From contig LYSV01000072.1 of the NCBI GenBank assembly GCA_001657315.1, forward strand, positions 1-42,940: DNA of 42,940 nt. The letters are read 5' to 3'. The translations under genes and the position numbers were made by a program. The notes beneath the pieces are model-generated. The model did no database searches. It saw nothing but the letters and a program-made list of their open reading frames with translations, and was not told where the DNA came from. Below, one piece after another: positions 42,151 through 42,940 of the stretch. Origin of the DNA: Flammeovirgaceae bacterium BBD 1991-12. GTDB lineage: Bacteria; Bacteroidota; Bacteroidia; Cytophagales; Cyclobacteriaceae. Position 1 is the stretch's first letter. Every line of letters starts with the position of its first letter.

Positions 42151-42940
42151 GAGATATTTGATTTGGCGCAAAGTAACCCAATGATGGGTGGAATGGGAAG
42201 GAAGGATTCGAAAAACTTTGGTTTAAACCAGGATCAGACCATATAGCCTTACGCATGTCAATATGGGCAGATCACCTAAAACTCATCTATTTAGAATCCG
42301 TTGTGTGAATTAGCGCATGAAAATGCAGAGTCGTTACTATTCGGCTGCGTCCCCACTGCGTCATTCCAGCCAGCTGTTGCGCTTGACTTTTGCGTGAGCT
42401 GGAATCTACTTCCTCGCTAAGCGTGTACGCCTTACTTTGAAGAGCGCCGGGGTTTTCGTGCCACGAGAAAGCAGATTCCCGGTCACGCGCACGCCTGACC
42501 TAGGCTGCCGGGAATGACGATAAGCGAGAAAGCAGGTTCCCCGCAGGGTCCAGTGGGCTCACAGAGCCGGGTGGACGGCACTATTGTCCTCAGACCTCTG
42601 GGTGGAACGTAAAAAAGGTGTTTTATTTCATAATTGAGCCCTGATAAAGTGTGACAACAGCCTCTTATGCATGAGGCAAAGGATTGATTTATAATTCTCT
42701 TATATGCCTGTTACATCATTCTTCTTTTATACTTTCTCCGGTCAAAGGGGTGCATTTCAAATTGTCGCGTTGCATTAAACCCGTTAAGTCATATCGTAAC
42801 ATAGTGAAGATATCTTTGCCACAAAGAAAAGACACGTTTACCTGCTTCAGGGCAAAGATCTCTCCGTTTACACTACGAGATGACTAAAAAAAAGAATGTT
42901 GCACTAATTTTCCCATTTTCGATCATGAATATTGGCTACA
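42151..42940. other. Right-end intergenic region
   Basis: About 790 bases without a credible gene. It includes the upstream region of hldD, a mosaic of palindromic repeats (42359-42540), and from 42600 AT-rich sequence with no recognised motif. A 67-codon open frame at 42684-42887 has an unconvincing composition and no ribosome-binding site, and I do not call it. Confidence 0.6.
42359..42540. repeat. Mosaic palindromic repeat (GTCATTCC...GGAATGAC type)
   Basis: Outer arms CGTCATTCC (42359-42367) and GGAATGACG (42511-42519) are perfect complements. Nested inside are ATTCCAGC/GCTGGAAT (42363-42370 with 42398-42405) and ATTCCCGG/CCGGGAAT (42475-42482 with 42508-42515). A near-identical GAGAAAGCAG direct repeat occurs at about 42465 and 42525. 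The design is that of dispersed extragenic palindromes, and the block looks more GC-rich than its surroundings. Confidence 0.7.

Noticed and set aside
42684-42887. 67-codon open frame near the right edge
   Set aside because: No ribosome-binding site, no recognisable motif and poor composition in a repeat-bearing intergenic region.

Overview
This window looks like a chromosome segment from a Bacteroidota bacterium, most likely a free-living Cytophagales member; the lineage is an inference. Supporting signs are two SusC/SusD outer-membrane uptake cassettes, lipoproteins with acidic residues right after the lipid-bearing cysteine, a secreted protease ending in a type IX secretion (T9SS) sorting domain, a PorE-like TPR/propeller/OmpA protein, and TAnnTTTG-type -7 promoter boxes. 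No rRNA, tRNA, CRISPR array, integrase or transposase gene was seen.

Bases 1-7.9 kb: the 5' part of a secreted VWA protein (minus strand, running off the left edge), a sugar-porter MFS transporter convergent with an OxyR-type regulator, an unrecognised 175-residue protein, the glycogen debranching enzyme GlgX, and an HtrA-type serine protease without a signal peptide. A perfect 21-bp inverted repeat separates this protease from the next gene. Bases 7.9-17.9 kb are mostly envelope and housekeeping functions: a large M16 peptidase, a small exported protein, the minus-strand operon FAH hydrolase - M23 peptidase - Bcp peroxiredoxin, a lipoprotein M48 peptidase, an AstE/ASPA deacylase and an AcpH-like ACP phosphodiesterase. 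The M48/AstE gap is filled with heptanucleotide repeats that run into the 3' end of the AstE-like gene.

Bases 17.9-24.8 kb: a TerB-like protein coupled to a methyltransferase, an intergenic element that can fold into a three-armed cloverleaf, lepA, a DUF433/DUF5615 toxin-antitoxin-like pair, folD, and the PorE-like outer-membrane protein.

Bases 24.9-41.2 kb form the accessory heart of the window. Cassette 1 is susC-susD-lipoprotein. Cassette 2 is susC-susD-lipoprotein-fasciclin lipoprotein. The two share their 5' leader, the SusC N-terminus and an IDDDCP-containing third lipoprotein, so they look like a duplicated and diverged module. No glycosidase or polysaccharide lyase accompanies them. 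Instead an M43-type metalloprotease with a T9SS sorting domain and a small exported protein follow, which makes protein or peptide material, or surface adhesion, as plausible as a glycan target. This two-gene unit ends at an intrinsic terminator lying inside the convergent hldD gene. The last 0.8 kb is non-coding and carries a mosaic of palindromic repeats.
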